DNA from: Bacteroidota bacterium
GTDB taxonomy: Bacteria; Bacteroidota; Bacteroidia; AKYH767-A; OLB10
NCBI GenBank assembly: GCA_016713525.1
Contig: JADJOZ010000001.1
Coordinates: 372,001-436,000 of the forward strand
Direction of reading: 5' to 3'
DNA length: 64,000 nt
The translations under genes were made by a program, and so were the position numbers. Each line of letters opens with the position of its first letter. The stretch's first letter is position 1. The notes under the pieces were generated by a model. It had not been told where the DNA came from and did no database searches. It saw only the letters and a list, made by a program, of their open reading frames with translations. Of this stretch, positions 8,575 to 17,344 are shown piece by piece.

Positions 8575-10053
8575 ATGAATACAATTAAGACATTTGGAGA
8601 ATTAAAGAAATCGGGTTATAAATCACGCTCCATTAAAGATGAGTTGCGTGAAAATCTGATTGAAAAAATGAAAAATAAGGAATCCGTTTTTGCAGGTATC
8701 ATTGGTTATGAAGATTCTGTAATTCCTGATATTGAAAGAGCAATTTTATCACGACATAATATTAATTTGTTGGGTTTGCGTGGTCAGGCTAAGACCAGAA
8801 TTGCACGACAACTAACCAATTTGCTGGATGAATATATTCCATTCATTTCAGGAAGTGAATTGAACGATGATCCGTTTCAGCCGGTCTCTGTTTTTGGTAA
8901 ACAAATGGTTGCTGAAATGGGAGATGCCACACCAATTTCCTGGTTGCATCGCTCAGAGCGTTATTTGGAGAAACTTGCGACACCAGATGTCTCTGTTGCT
9001 GATTTGATTGGAGACGTGGATCCCATCAAAGCGGCAAATTTAAAACTGAGTTATGCTGATGAGCGTGTGTTACATTTTGGAATTATTCCAAGAAGTAACC
9101 GATGTATTTTTGTGATTAATGAATTACCCGATTTGCAAGCGCGTATTCAGGTGGCATTGTTTAATATTTTGCAGGAGGGCGATATACAAATTCGTGGATT
9201 TAAATTGAGAATCCCATTAGATATTCAATTTATTTTCACTGCTAATCCCGAAGATTATACCAACCGTGGCAGTATTGTAACACCACTAAAGGACAGGATT
9301 GGTTCACAAATTTTAACGCATTATCCGAAGAGCATTGCATTGTCGAAGTCAATTACCAGACAAGAATCGAGATTGTCGGTATCACAAAAAGAAAACGTTG
9401 TAGTGAATGAACTGCTTGCAACATTGGTAGAACGAATTGCATTTGAAGCGCGTGAAAGCGAATATGTGGATTCGAAAAGCGGTGTATCAGCACGATTAAC
9501 TATTACGGCATACGAGAATTTAGTCAGCACTGCTGAGCGAAGAATGTTATTAAACGGAGAGACAAAAACCTTTGTACGTGTTAGCGATTTATTCGGTGTG
9601 ATACCTGCTGTAAATGGAAAAATTGAACTGGTGTATGAAGGAGAGCAGGAGGGAGCCGGTATTGTTGCAATGAGTTTATTGGGAAAGGCAATCCGGAATG
9701 AGTTTATAGAATTATTCCCTGATCCTGCTAAATTGAAAAAGAAGAAAGAAGCTAGTCCCTATCAGGAAATAGTTTCCTGGTTTGGTGACGGCAACTCAGT
9801 CGACATGCTTTTGCAGGAAGGTGATAAATCATACAAGAAAAATCTGGAAGCTGTTCCGGGCTTATCGAAATTAGTTGAAACGTACACAGGAAAGCATCAA
9901 CCCGATGATAAGTTGGTAATGATGGAGTTTGTGCTTTATGCATTAGCCGAACATTCTTTAATTGGCAAAAGCGCGCTTCAAAGAGGGGTGAAGTTCACCG
10001 ATATTTTAGGATCGATGTTGTCGGAGAAAGATTTTTTTAAAGACGAAAATTGA
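8575..10053 (+). CDS. MoxR/ChlI-like AAA+ ATPase
   Basis: The 492-residue protein carries a Walker A motif GLRGQAKT at about residues 67-74, a VADLIGDVDP segment like that of magnesium-chelatase subunit I, a Walker B region CIFVINELPDL near 178-188, and a sensor-1-like FIFTANPEDYTNRG at about 218-231. The usual Walker B aspartate is asparagine here (NE rather than DE), which is worth checking against homologues. Databases often label such proteins magnesium chelatase or sigma-54-interacting regulator; neither chlorophyll genes nor a helix-turn-helix is present. With the VWA protein upstream it most likely forms a chaperone-like pair. Confidence 0.8.
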   Translation: MNTIKTFGELKKSGYKSRSIKDELRENLIEKMKNKESVFAGIIGYEDSVIPDIERAILSRHNINLLGLRGQAKTRIARQLTNLLDEYIPFISGSELNDDPFQPVSVFGKQMVAEMGDATPISWLHRSERYLEKLATPDVSVADLIGDVDPIKAANLKLSYADERVLHFGIIPRSNRCIFVINELPDLQARIQVALFNILQEGDIQIRGFKLRIPLDIQFIFTANPEDYTNRGSIVTPLKDRIGSQILTHYPKSIALSKSITRQESRLSVSQKENVVVNELLATLVERIAFEARESEYVDSKSGVSARLTITAYENLVSTAERRMLLNGETKTFVRVSDLFGVIPAVNGKIELVYEGEQEGAGIVAMSLLGKAIRNEFIELFPDPAKLKKKKEASPYQEIVSWFGDGNSVDMLLQEGDKSYKKNLEAVPGLSKLVETYTGKHQPDDKLVMMEFVLYALAEHSLIGKSALQRGVKFTDILGSMLSEKDFFKDEN

Positions 10054-10252
10054 TTTGATAATTTGATAATTTGATGATTTGGTGATGGTCGTCCTGAATC
10101 CGCCGAATGGCGTATCATGCACGGTTTCCATTCATTGAAAATATTGTAGAGACGCATTGCTATGCTTCTACATCGCTGTGCATCTCCATTGATCTGTGTC
10201 TACATTGCTATGCGTCTCCTTGCAATACATTTATGCTACGATAACGCCAGGT
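10054..10252. repeat. Intergenic repeats of the GAGACGCAT family
   Basis: Between two convergent genes lie a short AT slippage tract (TTTGATAA units, 10062-10083) and several degenerate copies of an inverted motif. GTAGAGACGCAT followed by ATGCTTCTAC spans 10146-10171, and a reverse-oriented copy ending in ATGCGTCTCC spans about 10197-10219. Related sequence recurs at 21765-21789. This resembles dispersed extragenic palindromes; I see no gene here. Confidence 0.55.
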
Positions 10253-10723
10253 TCAACCTAGTTTTTTCTTTTGAATATAATTAAGTTCATAAAGATTGAT
10301 CCAGTCGGCTGGAGTCATTTTTGAAACGAGTTCGCCAATTAAATCAAATGGTATTTGTTCCGGTTTTTTGAAGCGGACACAACTTTTTCCCATGTCGAGT
10401 TTTGATGTTACTCTTTTCGAAAATTCTGTGGTGAACCATTTCAAAAGTTTGGGATCAGCATACATGCCCATGTGGTACACAGCAATGAAATTTTTCTGGC
10501 TGGCAACTGCTAAAAAAGGTAAAGGTAGTTTTGGGTCGCAATGGTAACCTGCCGGATATAATTTGTGAGGTACAACATATCCGATCATACCATAATTCAT
10601 TTCTTCAACAAATCCTTTTGGAAGATTTTTCTTGATGACTTTACGCAATTTCGTAATGGCTTCCTGACGATCTTCAGGTAGTGAGCCGACATAAGCATCG
10701 GGCGTTTTTTCGGTCGATTGCAT
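10253..10723 (-). CDS. DUF1801 domain protein
   Basis: The 156-residue protein fits DUF1801 (YdhG-like): an N-terminal helix with SLPEDRQEAITKLRKVIKK, then EMNYGMIGYVVPHKLYP, and the conserved FIAVYHMGM and GKSCVRFKK segments. It is a small cytoplasmic protein with no signal peptide. Members have a frataxin-like fold and no established biochemical role. It is convergent with the AAA+ gene and divergent from the twin-ATPase locus, with no sign of belonging to either. Confidence 0.8.
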   Translation of the reverse strand: MQSTEKTPDAYVGSLPEDRQEAITKLRKVIKKNLPKGFVEEMNYGMIGYVVPHKLYPAGYHCDPKLPLPFLAVASQKNFIAVYHMGMYADPKLLKWFTTEFSKRVTSKLDMGKSCVRFKKPEQIPFDLIGELVSKMTPADWINLYELNYIQKKKLG

Positions 10724-10830
10724 GGGTTTGGGTTTGATTCAAAGATCGAAAAATAGGCTATTAAAGTCAAAATTAATTTTTAATAATGCGTAACATATTG
10801 AAATATAATAAGATATATTGTAAAATCAAT

Positions 10831-10914
10831 TTGACAACAAAAATATTGTTAAGTATACTTGACAATAAAAATGTTGTTAAGTATATTTGCCAATAAAATC
10901 ATTGTCATATGAGC
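10831..10914 (+). repeat. Three tandem 28-bp dyad repeats upstream of the ATPase pair
   Basis: Units start at 10831, 10859 and 10887, each exactly 28 bp. Each contains TTGACAA, an 8-bp spacer, and TTGTTAA or TTGTCAT, that is, an inverted repeat of the TTGACAA half-site. The second unit supplies the -33 element and the junction with the third supplies the -7 box; the third unit contains the start codon at 10909. Two further copies with the same 28-bp phase lie beyond the locus at 15145 and 15173. An operator array or element boundary would both fit. Confidence 0.85.
10859..10889 (+). promoter_or_regulatory. Promoter of the twin-ATPase locus
   Basis: TTG at 10859-10861, a 20-bp spacer and TATATTTG at 10882-10889 give a full Bacteroidota promoter embedded in the 28-bp repeats. 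A protein bound to the repeats would compete directly with RNA polymerase. The start codon lies 19 bases beyond the -7 box. Confidence 0.65.
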
Positions 10915-12081
10915 TGGATAAAACCAAACACAATCACAGGTTCAGTTGCTGAAGGTGATAAATATTTTCGCAGAGATGAAATTGAGTCCCGAATTTGGGA
11001 TGAAATTTTGAATCACAACCACGTGCTTTTTCTTGCCTCACGTAGAGTAGGAAAAACCTCCATAGTTAAATACATGTCAGACAATCCACCAGGTTCCTGG
11101 TATTGTAAATATGAAAACATCCAATCTGACAGGTCGGTTCAGGATTTTTATAAAAGGTTATGCCGAATGACGAACGAATCGGTTTCGTTACAGGGCAAAC
11201 TGGAGAAGTTAGTTGCAACAATTTTAAGTAAATACAAAATTGTTTCACTCGGACCTGATGGGATTGGACTTGAACACCAGGAAGTCAATTACAGAGATCT
11301 ATTTTTTGAAATTTTAAAGCATCTGAAGAAAGAGAAACAAAAGGTTGTTTTGTTTTTGGATGAATTCCCGGATGTTATTCATAACATTTATAATGACCAT
11401 GGAGCGATTCAGGCAGAACAATTATTGAGTGACATGAGGACATTTCGTCAGTCCAGTGACTTCAAAGATGTTTTTGTGATGGTGCTTCTGGGTTCGGTGG
11501 GCTTAAATCATATAGTAATTAAAATTTCCGGACGAACAGATAAAGTGAATGATTTACACAAGGAATATTTGTCAGCTTTGTCACTTGAACAAGCTTTGAA
11601 TTTTTTAGAGCATCTACTAAACGGAGCAACAATGGTAGTTGATAATGAAACAAGAATTTATCTCTTGAATAAAATCGGCCATTTTATTCCTTACTATATC
11701 CAGTTATTGATTGAAGATTGTGATCAGGAATTACGTGCCTTCAAACGTAAAGAACTAAATTCGGCTGACATTGATGCCATTTATAAATTGTTAATTGCTA
11801 AGAATGAACATTTCGTGGATTGGGAAAACAGGTTGTCACGATATTTCCCTGATAAATATGAATATTTAATGGCTGTCCTCAGCACTTGTGCCGGGCAAAA
11901 ACAAATTGAATTAAAAGAATTGTACAATATTGCCATCGGAAAAAAGATTAAAAATGACTGGAAAGCAATTATAGATGATGTTTTGGTTGCCGATGGTTAT
12001 CTTTATGAAGAAAATGGGAATTATGCATTCAATTCTCCATTGTTACGTGATTGGTGGAAAGCCAGATTCCCATTATTTTAA
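10909..12081 (+). CDS. P-loop ATPase of the archaeal-ATPase-like group
   Basis: The 390-residue protein begins with an ATPase domain: Walker A ASRRVGKTS at about residues 43-51 and Walker B VVLFLDEFPDV near 144-154, both intact. The segment VMVLLGSVGLNH would hold sensor 1. The C-terminal 100 residues look like a winged helix ending in FNSPLLRDWWKARF, a tail common in STAND-like prokaryotic ATPases of the PF01637 type. It is cytoplasmic. It is 12 bp upstream of a second, different ATPase gene and shares its promoter. No nuclease, protease or transposase domain is visible, so its role is open; regulation, defence or a mobile unit are all possible. Confidence 0.72.
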   Translation: MSWIKPNTITGSVAEGDKYFRRDEIESRIWDEILNHNHVLFLASRRVGKTSIVKYMSDNPPGSWYCKYENIQSDRSVQDFYKRLCRMTNESVSLQGKLEKLVATILSKYKIVSLGPDGIGLEHQEVNYRDLFFEILKHLKKEKQKVVLFLDEFPDVIHNIYNDHGAIQAEQLLSDMRTFRQSSDFKDVFVMVLLGSVGLNHIVIKISGRTDKVNDLHKEYLSALSLEQALNFLEHLLNGATMVVDNETRIYLLNKIGHFIPYYIQLLIEDCDQELRAFKRKELNSADIDAIYKLLIAKNEHFVDWENRLSRYFPDKYEYLMAVLSTCAGQKQIELKELYNIAIGKKIKNDWKAIIDDVLVADGYLYEENGNYAFNSPLLRDWWKARFPLF

Positions 12082-12093
12082 AAAATAGCTGCG

Positions 12094-15056
12094 ATGGACC
12101 TGATTAGATATCAAAATGCCAATCAGTCTGATGAAGAAATAATCAATAATTTCATCATCAGAACTGACGAATTTGAAAGTGTTATGGATGATATCCGTAC
12201 CACCAAGGAGAAATCTTCATTCCAACATTATGTTTTTATCGGACGACGGGGTAGCGGTAAATCTACTTTATTGCGAAGGATTCAGGCTGAGATCAACACA
12301 AAACCTGAATTAAGCGATAAATATGTTGTGGTAAATCTGAGTGAGGAACAATCCGGAATTTACAAGTTGTACGATTTAATGGATTATGTCATCCGTGATT
12401 TGAATGCTATAGGATACCAAATTGAAAAACCGGATTTTCGAAAATTTAAAAATGATACTAAAGAATATACCAAATCACTGCATGCAATTATTATTTCCAA
12501 TCTGAGGAGTAATAAAAAGCGATTGATTTTACTTATTGATAATATCGACCGTGTTTTTGAATCTATTGGTCAGACTTCAGATGCAGCCTTACTTCGTGAA
12601 CTTCTAATGAACTTTAAGGATATCCGTATGATTGGCGCCAGCACTGTTATGTCGGAACAGTTCTGGAGATATGATATGCCTTTTTATGAGTTTTTTTCTT
12701 TAAAAAGATTGGAAAGGCTTTCCTTGTCGGAAATAAAAAAGTTATTGCAACATTGGGCCAATGAAAAGAAAATGCCTGAAGTTCATAAATTGATTACCCA
12801 AAAAACCGGCAAATTGCAAAGTATTCGAATGTTGACGGATGGCATGCCCAGAACCATGTTATTATTCATGGAGATGCTCATAAATCGTCCCAATCAAAAC
12901 GGATATGCGTATTTGCAACAGATAGTAGATAAAGCAACCCCAATTTTTCAGGAACGGTTGGCAGTGCTATCACAGGCACAAAGGAAAGTATTGACAGAAC
13001 TTGCATTGTTTTGGGATGCTGCAACCGTTGAGCAGTTGGTTCCGGTTTGTAATATGGATGGGAAAACCATTTCAGCATTGTTAAATCAATTAGTTCAAAA
13101 CAGGTATGTCGAAAAGTTAAAAGGAAGAACTAAAAATTTGTTTTACAGGTTGGAAGAACGCTTTTTTAATTTGTGGTTTGTTATGACCCAGGGTGGCCCG
13201 CAACAAAGAATGGAGGCAAAAGCACTAACTGACTTTCTAGAGAAATGGTATGACCAGAATGAACTTGACACTATCTGTATTGAAATTTCAAAATTGTACA
13301 AAGATAAAAGTATCAAAGCCGATTATGCTGAGGCAATGACTTCTGCTTTGTTAAATAGCAAAAGTGTGAGTGATTTGCACAAAAGAGTACTGTATACAAC
13401 TGCCAAAAAAAGTAATATTTTAGAGGAACCCTTTTTGCAAAAATACAAAATACCCGACTACAACGCTTTTGATGAAGTTGACAAAGCAATAAATTCCAGA
13501 GAGTATGAGAAGGCTTTAGCTTTGCTTGAATTATCTGATTTACCAAACGGTTTGGATGATCTTGGGCGAGCTTTGTGTTACGTAGGTTTAACGAATTTTA
13601 ATGAAGCAAAGAAATATTATTTAATGGCAATTGAAAAGGGAAATTCTGGAGCTTTGAACAATCTTGGTAATTTGTACAAAAACCAAGGGCAAGATAGTGA
13701 TGCGGAGAAATATTATTTAAAGGCAATTGAAAAGGGATATTCTGGTGCTATATTCAACCTTGCTAATTTGTACGATGATCAAGGTAAAGTTGGAGATGCG
13801 GAAAAATATTATTTAATGGCCATTGAAAAGGGTGATTCTGGAGCTATGTTCAACCTTGCCATTTTAAACAAAAACCAAGGGAAAGTTGGAGATGCGGAGA
13901 AATATTATTTAATGGCAATTGAAAAGGGTGATTCTGGAGCTATGAACAATCTTGCTATTTTATACAAAAACCAAGGGAAAGCCAGAGATGCCGAGAGATA
14001 TTTTTTAATGGCAATTGAAAAGGGGCTTTCTGAAGCTATGTTCAACCTTGCCAATTTGTACAAGAATCAAGGTAAGTTTGAGGAGTCTGAGAAATATTAT
14101 TTAATGGCAATTGAAAAGGGCCATTCTGGAGCTATGTTCAACCTTGCTATTTTGTATGATGACCAAGGGAAAGCCGAAGATGCCGAGAGATATTATTTAA
14201 TGGCAATTGAAAAGGGACTTTCTGGAGCTATGAACAATCTTGCTATTTTATACAAAGACCAAGGGAAAGCCGGAGATGCGGAGAAATATTATTTAATGGC
14301 AATTGAAAAGGGCCATTCTGGAGCTATGTTCAACCTTGCTAATTTGTATGATGATCAAGGTAAAGTCGGAGATGCTGAAAAATATTATTTAATTGCAATT
14401 GAAAAGGGCCATTCTGGAGCTATGTTCAACCTTGCTAATTTGTATGATGATCAAGGTAAAGTCGGAGATGCTGAAAAATATTATTTAATTGCAATTGAAA
14501 AGGGCCATTCTGAAGCTATGAACAACCTTGCCATTTTGAACAGGAATCAAGGTGATTTTGAGGTGTCAGAAAAATATTATTTGATGGCTATAGAAAGAGG
14601 GAATGAAGACGCTATTCCCAACTTGATCTTGCTGTATTGTGAAGTCAACAACATAAAAAATTGGAAAGGCTAATTTCAAATGCTGATGTTATTGGATCTC
14701 GTTTTTCTTTGGAATCAAACAATGGACTGGCAGCTTTGGTTTATCTTACTTTAGGTGAAATGGATGAATTTAGCAAATATACAGAATTGGCTTTTGCTCA
14801 GGATGGACATATTAGTGAATATGTATTGTTTATGATTCTGGTTCATAAACAGGTGAATTGGGTTTTGAATTATTTTAAGAACAAGGAGGATGCTATACAA
14901 AGTTATAAGCCGTTGTATTATGCAGCTTTAGTATTGCAAGGTGGCAGCGAGCAGGAATTGCTGGTTATGCCACCTGAGATTGAAGAAAATGTGAATGATG
15001 TTGTACGTAGAGTTATTGAAAAGCAGAATCAGTTTTCAGGAGCATCTAATACATAA
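12094..15056 (+). CDS. P-loop ATPase with a TPR array, frameshifted near its C-terminus
   Basis: The joined product is 987 residues. The N-terminal ATPase has Walker A FIGRRGSGKSTLL at about residues 48-60 and a Walker B-like LILLIDNIDRVF near 146-157; a winged-helix region follows to about residue 360. From 13615 the gene has eleven units of exactly 96 bp (32 residues), consensus YYLMAIEKGxSGAMxNLA with a DAEK end, forming a TPR/Sel1-type superhelix. Units at 14305-14400 and 14401-14496 are identical. The frame breaks in an A run at 14655-14660: six A are present, and seven would continue IKKLERLISNADV into the 130-residue C-terminal part (14661-15056), which otherwise lacks a good start. 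ATPase plus repeat resembles STAND sensors, but no effector domain is attached. Confidence 0.72.
13615..14670 (+). repeat. Eleven 96-bp tandem TPR-coding units
   Basis: Each unit begins near TATTATTTAATGGCAATTGA and recurs every 96 bp at 13615, 13711, 13807, 13903, 13999, 14095, 14191, 14287, 14383, 14479 and 14575. The end units are more diverged than the central ones, and two adjacent central units are identical over the full 96 bp. This indicates recent expansion within the gene. Confidence 0.85.
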
Positions 15057-15144
15057 AATATGTTGAGCAAGAGCGGAGACTAGATTCTCTGGAAGGTTTA
15101 AATTATTTCTTTTTAGCAGTTATATTGTACTATATAAATTTCGA

Positions 15145-15200
15145 TTTACAACAAAATTATTGTCAATAGTAGTTGACAATAATTTTGTTGTGATCTGGTT
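15145..15200. repeat. Two 28-bp dyad repeats beyond the ATPase pair, forming a 19-bp perfect inverted repeat
   Basis: Units start at 15145 and 15173, again 28 bp apart, each with TTGACAA (TTTACAA in the first), an 8-bp spacer and TTGTCAA or TTGTGAT. Together they form a perfect inverted repeat: ACAACAAAATTATTGTCAA at 15148-15166 and its complement at 15173-15191, with TAGTAG between. The site lies between convergent genes, not at a promoter. It could act as a terminator-like hairpin, but its match to the upstream array is the more striking property. Confidence 0.85.
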
Positions 15201-15224
15201 TGAAGAAGGTATTATTCTGATTGA

Positions 15225-16808
15225 TCAATGATCAACAACCACTTTTATATTTTCCAATTTACCATTGTTGATGGCTGATAGAATATAAATCCCTTTGGCT
15301 AACTGACTAACATCAATTTTGATGTTGTAGGTTTTGCCATCAAAATTTGATTCCATAGTTTGAATAGCATGTTGCTTTCCTGTTATATCAATTAAATTAA
15401 TTCCGGTCAGGTCGGTTATGCCTGTTATAGTCACAAAAGAGTTGGCAGGATTTGGATAGCAAGTCAATTTCGTGATTTCAGCTACTGGGGAAAGTTCTGA
15501 ATCGGGAGTTAGTTTTGGTGCTACTCCGGTATATTTAATCAGCATATTTATATTGCCAATAACTCCGGTGGTAACGAATTCATCATTGGGGAAAGAGCCC
15601 GGTATAGCTTTTATCAAGCTATTGCACCTGCCGCCATTATATTTTTCAGAGAAATCGTATGTCCAGTTACTTTTAAGCTTGAAAGACAAGTAATTGATTG
15701 TAAGATTGGATGTTCCTGTACGTTTTCCTGTCATGAATACAGCACCACCTTGTGTGACTTCAAAACCCGTTACCGTCACTCCACTTGTTGGCCACACATT
15801 ATTGGTAACAAAAGAGTTTTGATATGCTAAAGCAGTTGCAGTTGAAAGTTTTACTATTCTGTGGTTAACATAATCTCCAACAGATGATTGCATCCTTGAT
15901 ACATAGAACAGGGAACCTGCGATATTAAGTTTCATGGCTTTTATAAGCTCATGAGAATTTATATTTGATGAAACGTAACTTGAGACTTGAGTGCCGGAAG
16001 AGGATAATTTTCTCACTTCATTTCTGAATACTCCCCAGGTACTATTGAAACTGTTGCCGCCTACATAAACATTCCCTGCGATGTCTACCTGAACAAATTC
16101 GAATGGAGTTAGAGTCGTTGTGCTGGAAGCTAGCGTTGTCAGAAAATTCCATGTAACTATAAGTGAAGAATTAAATTTTACTACTCGAGCCTGATTCAAA
16201 CTTAATTCTGATCCACCACATACATATACATTTTGATTTCCATCAATTGCCATTTGTCGCGGTGCAAAGTCGAATGTAGGTTGTGACGACTGGACTATAT
16301 TTCCATTGGAAATACTGCATGATGTAAGGCCGGCTCTTGTGCCACCGGTTGCAGTTGGATAAAATGCTGTTAGAACAGTTATATTTGATCCTTTTACAGC
16401 AAGATCTATTCCATAAGTTTTAACGCCTTGGGTAATTTCCCGCATCCAGGGCTGGAGTAGGTTGCTGTTTAACTTAATCAGTACACATCGAAAAGTTGTG
16501 CCAAAGCTAATATTTCCTAATATGTATAATTCATCAGAAGAAGTAGCAAGTATCTTTATTATCGTCATGTTGGTGTACTGAGAATTTGGAAAAATCGTAG
16601 TTGCCAGTAGAGGAGTTCCGCTAGAATTGAACGATCGCACGGTATAGGTTCTGTTATTATACGGTGTTTTTGAAACTGTAAAATATTTCGTTGCTCCGGC
16701 GGCAACAAAATTTTCTTCTTCATTCAGTTGTGTAATCCATGACATGGTCTGTGCATGCACAGAACCTGAGAGAATGAATAAGATTGCGATGTGTAGTAGC
16801 TTTTTCAT
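15225..16808 (-). CDS. Secreted protein with T9SS type A sorting domain
   Basis: The 527-residue protein starts at 16808, where MKKLLHIAILFILSGSVHAQ is a clear signal peptide; a longer frame reaching 16907 adds 33 non-signal residues and is rejected. The body has repeated short strands such as FVQVDIAGNVYVGGNSFNS and MAIDGNQNVYVCGGSE, in the style of SBBP or propeller repeats. The C-terminus holds a type A T9SS domain from about residue 445: LTCYPNPANSFVTITG, then LIDITGKQ and LAKGIYILSAINNG. It should be displayed on or released from the cell surface. Its ligand or activity is unknown. It is convergent with the ATPase locus. Confidence 0.85.
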   Translation of the reverse strand: MKKLLHIAILFILSGSVHAQTMSWITQLNEEENFVAAGATKYFTVSKTPYNNRTYTVRSFNSSGTPLLATTIFPNSQYTNMTIIKILATSSDELYILGNISFGTTFRCVLIKLNSNLLQPWMREITQGVKTYGIDLAVKGSNITVLTAFYPTATGGTRAGLTSCSISNGNIVQSSQPTFDFAPRQMAIDGNQNVYVCGGSELSLNQARVVKFNSSLIVTWNFLTTLASSTTTLTPFEFVQVDIAGNVYVGGNSFNSTWGVFRNEVRKLSSSGTQVSSYVSSNINSHELIKAMKLNIAGSLFYVSRMQSSVGDYVNHRIVKLSTATALAYQNSFVTNNVWPTSGVTVTGFEVTQGGAVFMTGKRTGTSNLTINYLSFKLKSNWTYDFSEKYNGGRCNSLIKAIPGSFPNDEFVTTGVIGNINMLIKYTGVAPKLTPDSELSPVAEITKLTCYPNPANSFVTITGITDLTGINLIDITGKQHAIQTMESNFDGKTYNIKIDVSQLAKGIYILSAINNGKLENIKVVVDH

Positions 16809-16926
16809 TTGTTTTAATTTTAAACAAATGTGCTGGTCTTGATTGATTCCACAAGAGAGTTTTGAGTATTCGGTTAAATTTTTCGAGAATTCGGCAATTT
16901 TCTTCAAAATAGTGGTTTAGGTGCTA

Positions 16927-17301
16927 CTACTTCACCTCCACAATTTTACCTTCCCTTTCTGCCAGTTCCCGGCCCCATTTAGAAATGGCATTTAACAATG
17001 GAATAAGTGTTTTACCGAATTCACTTAACGAATATTCTACCTTTAAGGGTGGTTTTGAAGCATGTACTTTCCTGATTATCAGTCCATCTGCCTCCAATTG
17101 CTTTAGTGTAATAGATAGCATGCGTTCTGTCATCTGAGGCACCAGTTTCCGTATTTCTGCAAACCGTTTTTTGTCGTTTCGCAGATACCATAATACAATT
17201 GTTTTCCATTTACCACCGATGAAATCCATGGTTACATCCATAGCACAATGGTAGGTTTGACCCTTTAATTTAATGACTACTTCCTTGTCTTTGATTCTCA
17301 T
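16927..17301 (-). CDS. HxlR family transcriptional regulator
   Basis: The 124-residue winged-helix protein matches HxlR/MarR-like regulators: the conserved N-terminal cysteine in TYHCAMDVTMDFIGGKWKT (residues 16-34), the recognition region RFAEIRKLVPQMTERMLS, and LKQLEADGLIIRK. The cysteine is often redox- or electrophile-sensing in this family. It is divergent from an NAD(P)-binding oxidoreductase with 42 bp between starts. Overlapping inverted repeats in that gap are the likely operator, so the regulator probably controls both genes. Confidence 0.88.
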   Translation of the reverse strand: MRIKDKEVVIKLKGQTYHCAMDVTMDFIGGKWKTIVLWYLRNDKKRFAEIRKLVPQMTERMLSITLKQLEADGLIIRKVHASKPPLKVEYSLSEFGKTLIPLLNAISKWGRELAEREGKIVEVK

Positions 17302-17318
17302 ACAGAATTATTTTAACC

Positions 17319-17344
17319 TATCAAAAATGATAGTTCTTGTATCA
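17319..17344. promoter_or_regulatory. Overlapping dyads between hxlR and the oxidoreductase gene
   Basis: TATCA, AAAA, TGATA (17319-17332) is one inverted repeat; the same TGATA pairs with TATCA at 17340-17344 across seven bases. The last base is the A of the oxidoreductase start codon. The position and symmetry suit the divergent HxlR regulator, though no binding data support it. Confidence 0.5.

Noticed and set aside
8575..10053. Magnesium chelatase subunit of chlorophyll synthesis
   Set aside because: Only the AAA+ core is shared; no BchD/BchH or other pigment genes are nearby, and the VWA partner is separate.
10831..10914. CRISPR array
   Set aside because: Units are contiguous 28-bp repeats with no unique spacers, and no cas genes are present.
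13615..14670. Non-coding minisatellite
   Set aside because: The 96-bp period is a multiple of three, stays in frame and encodes a clear TPR consensus.
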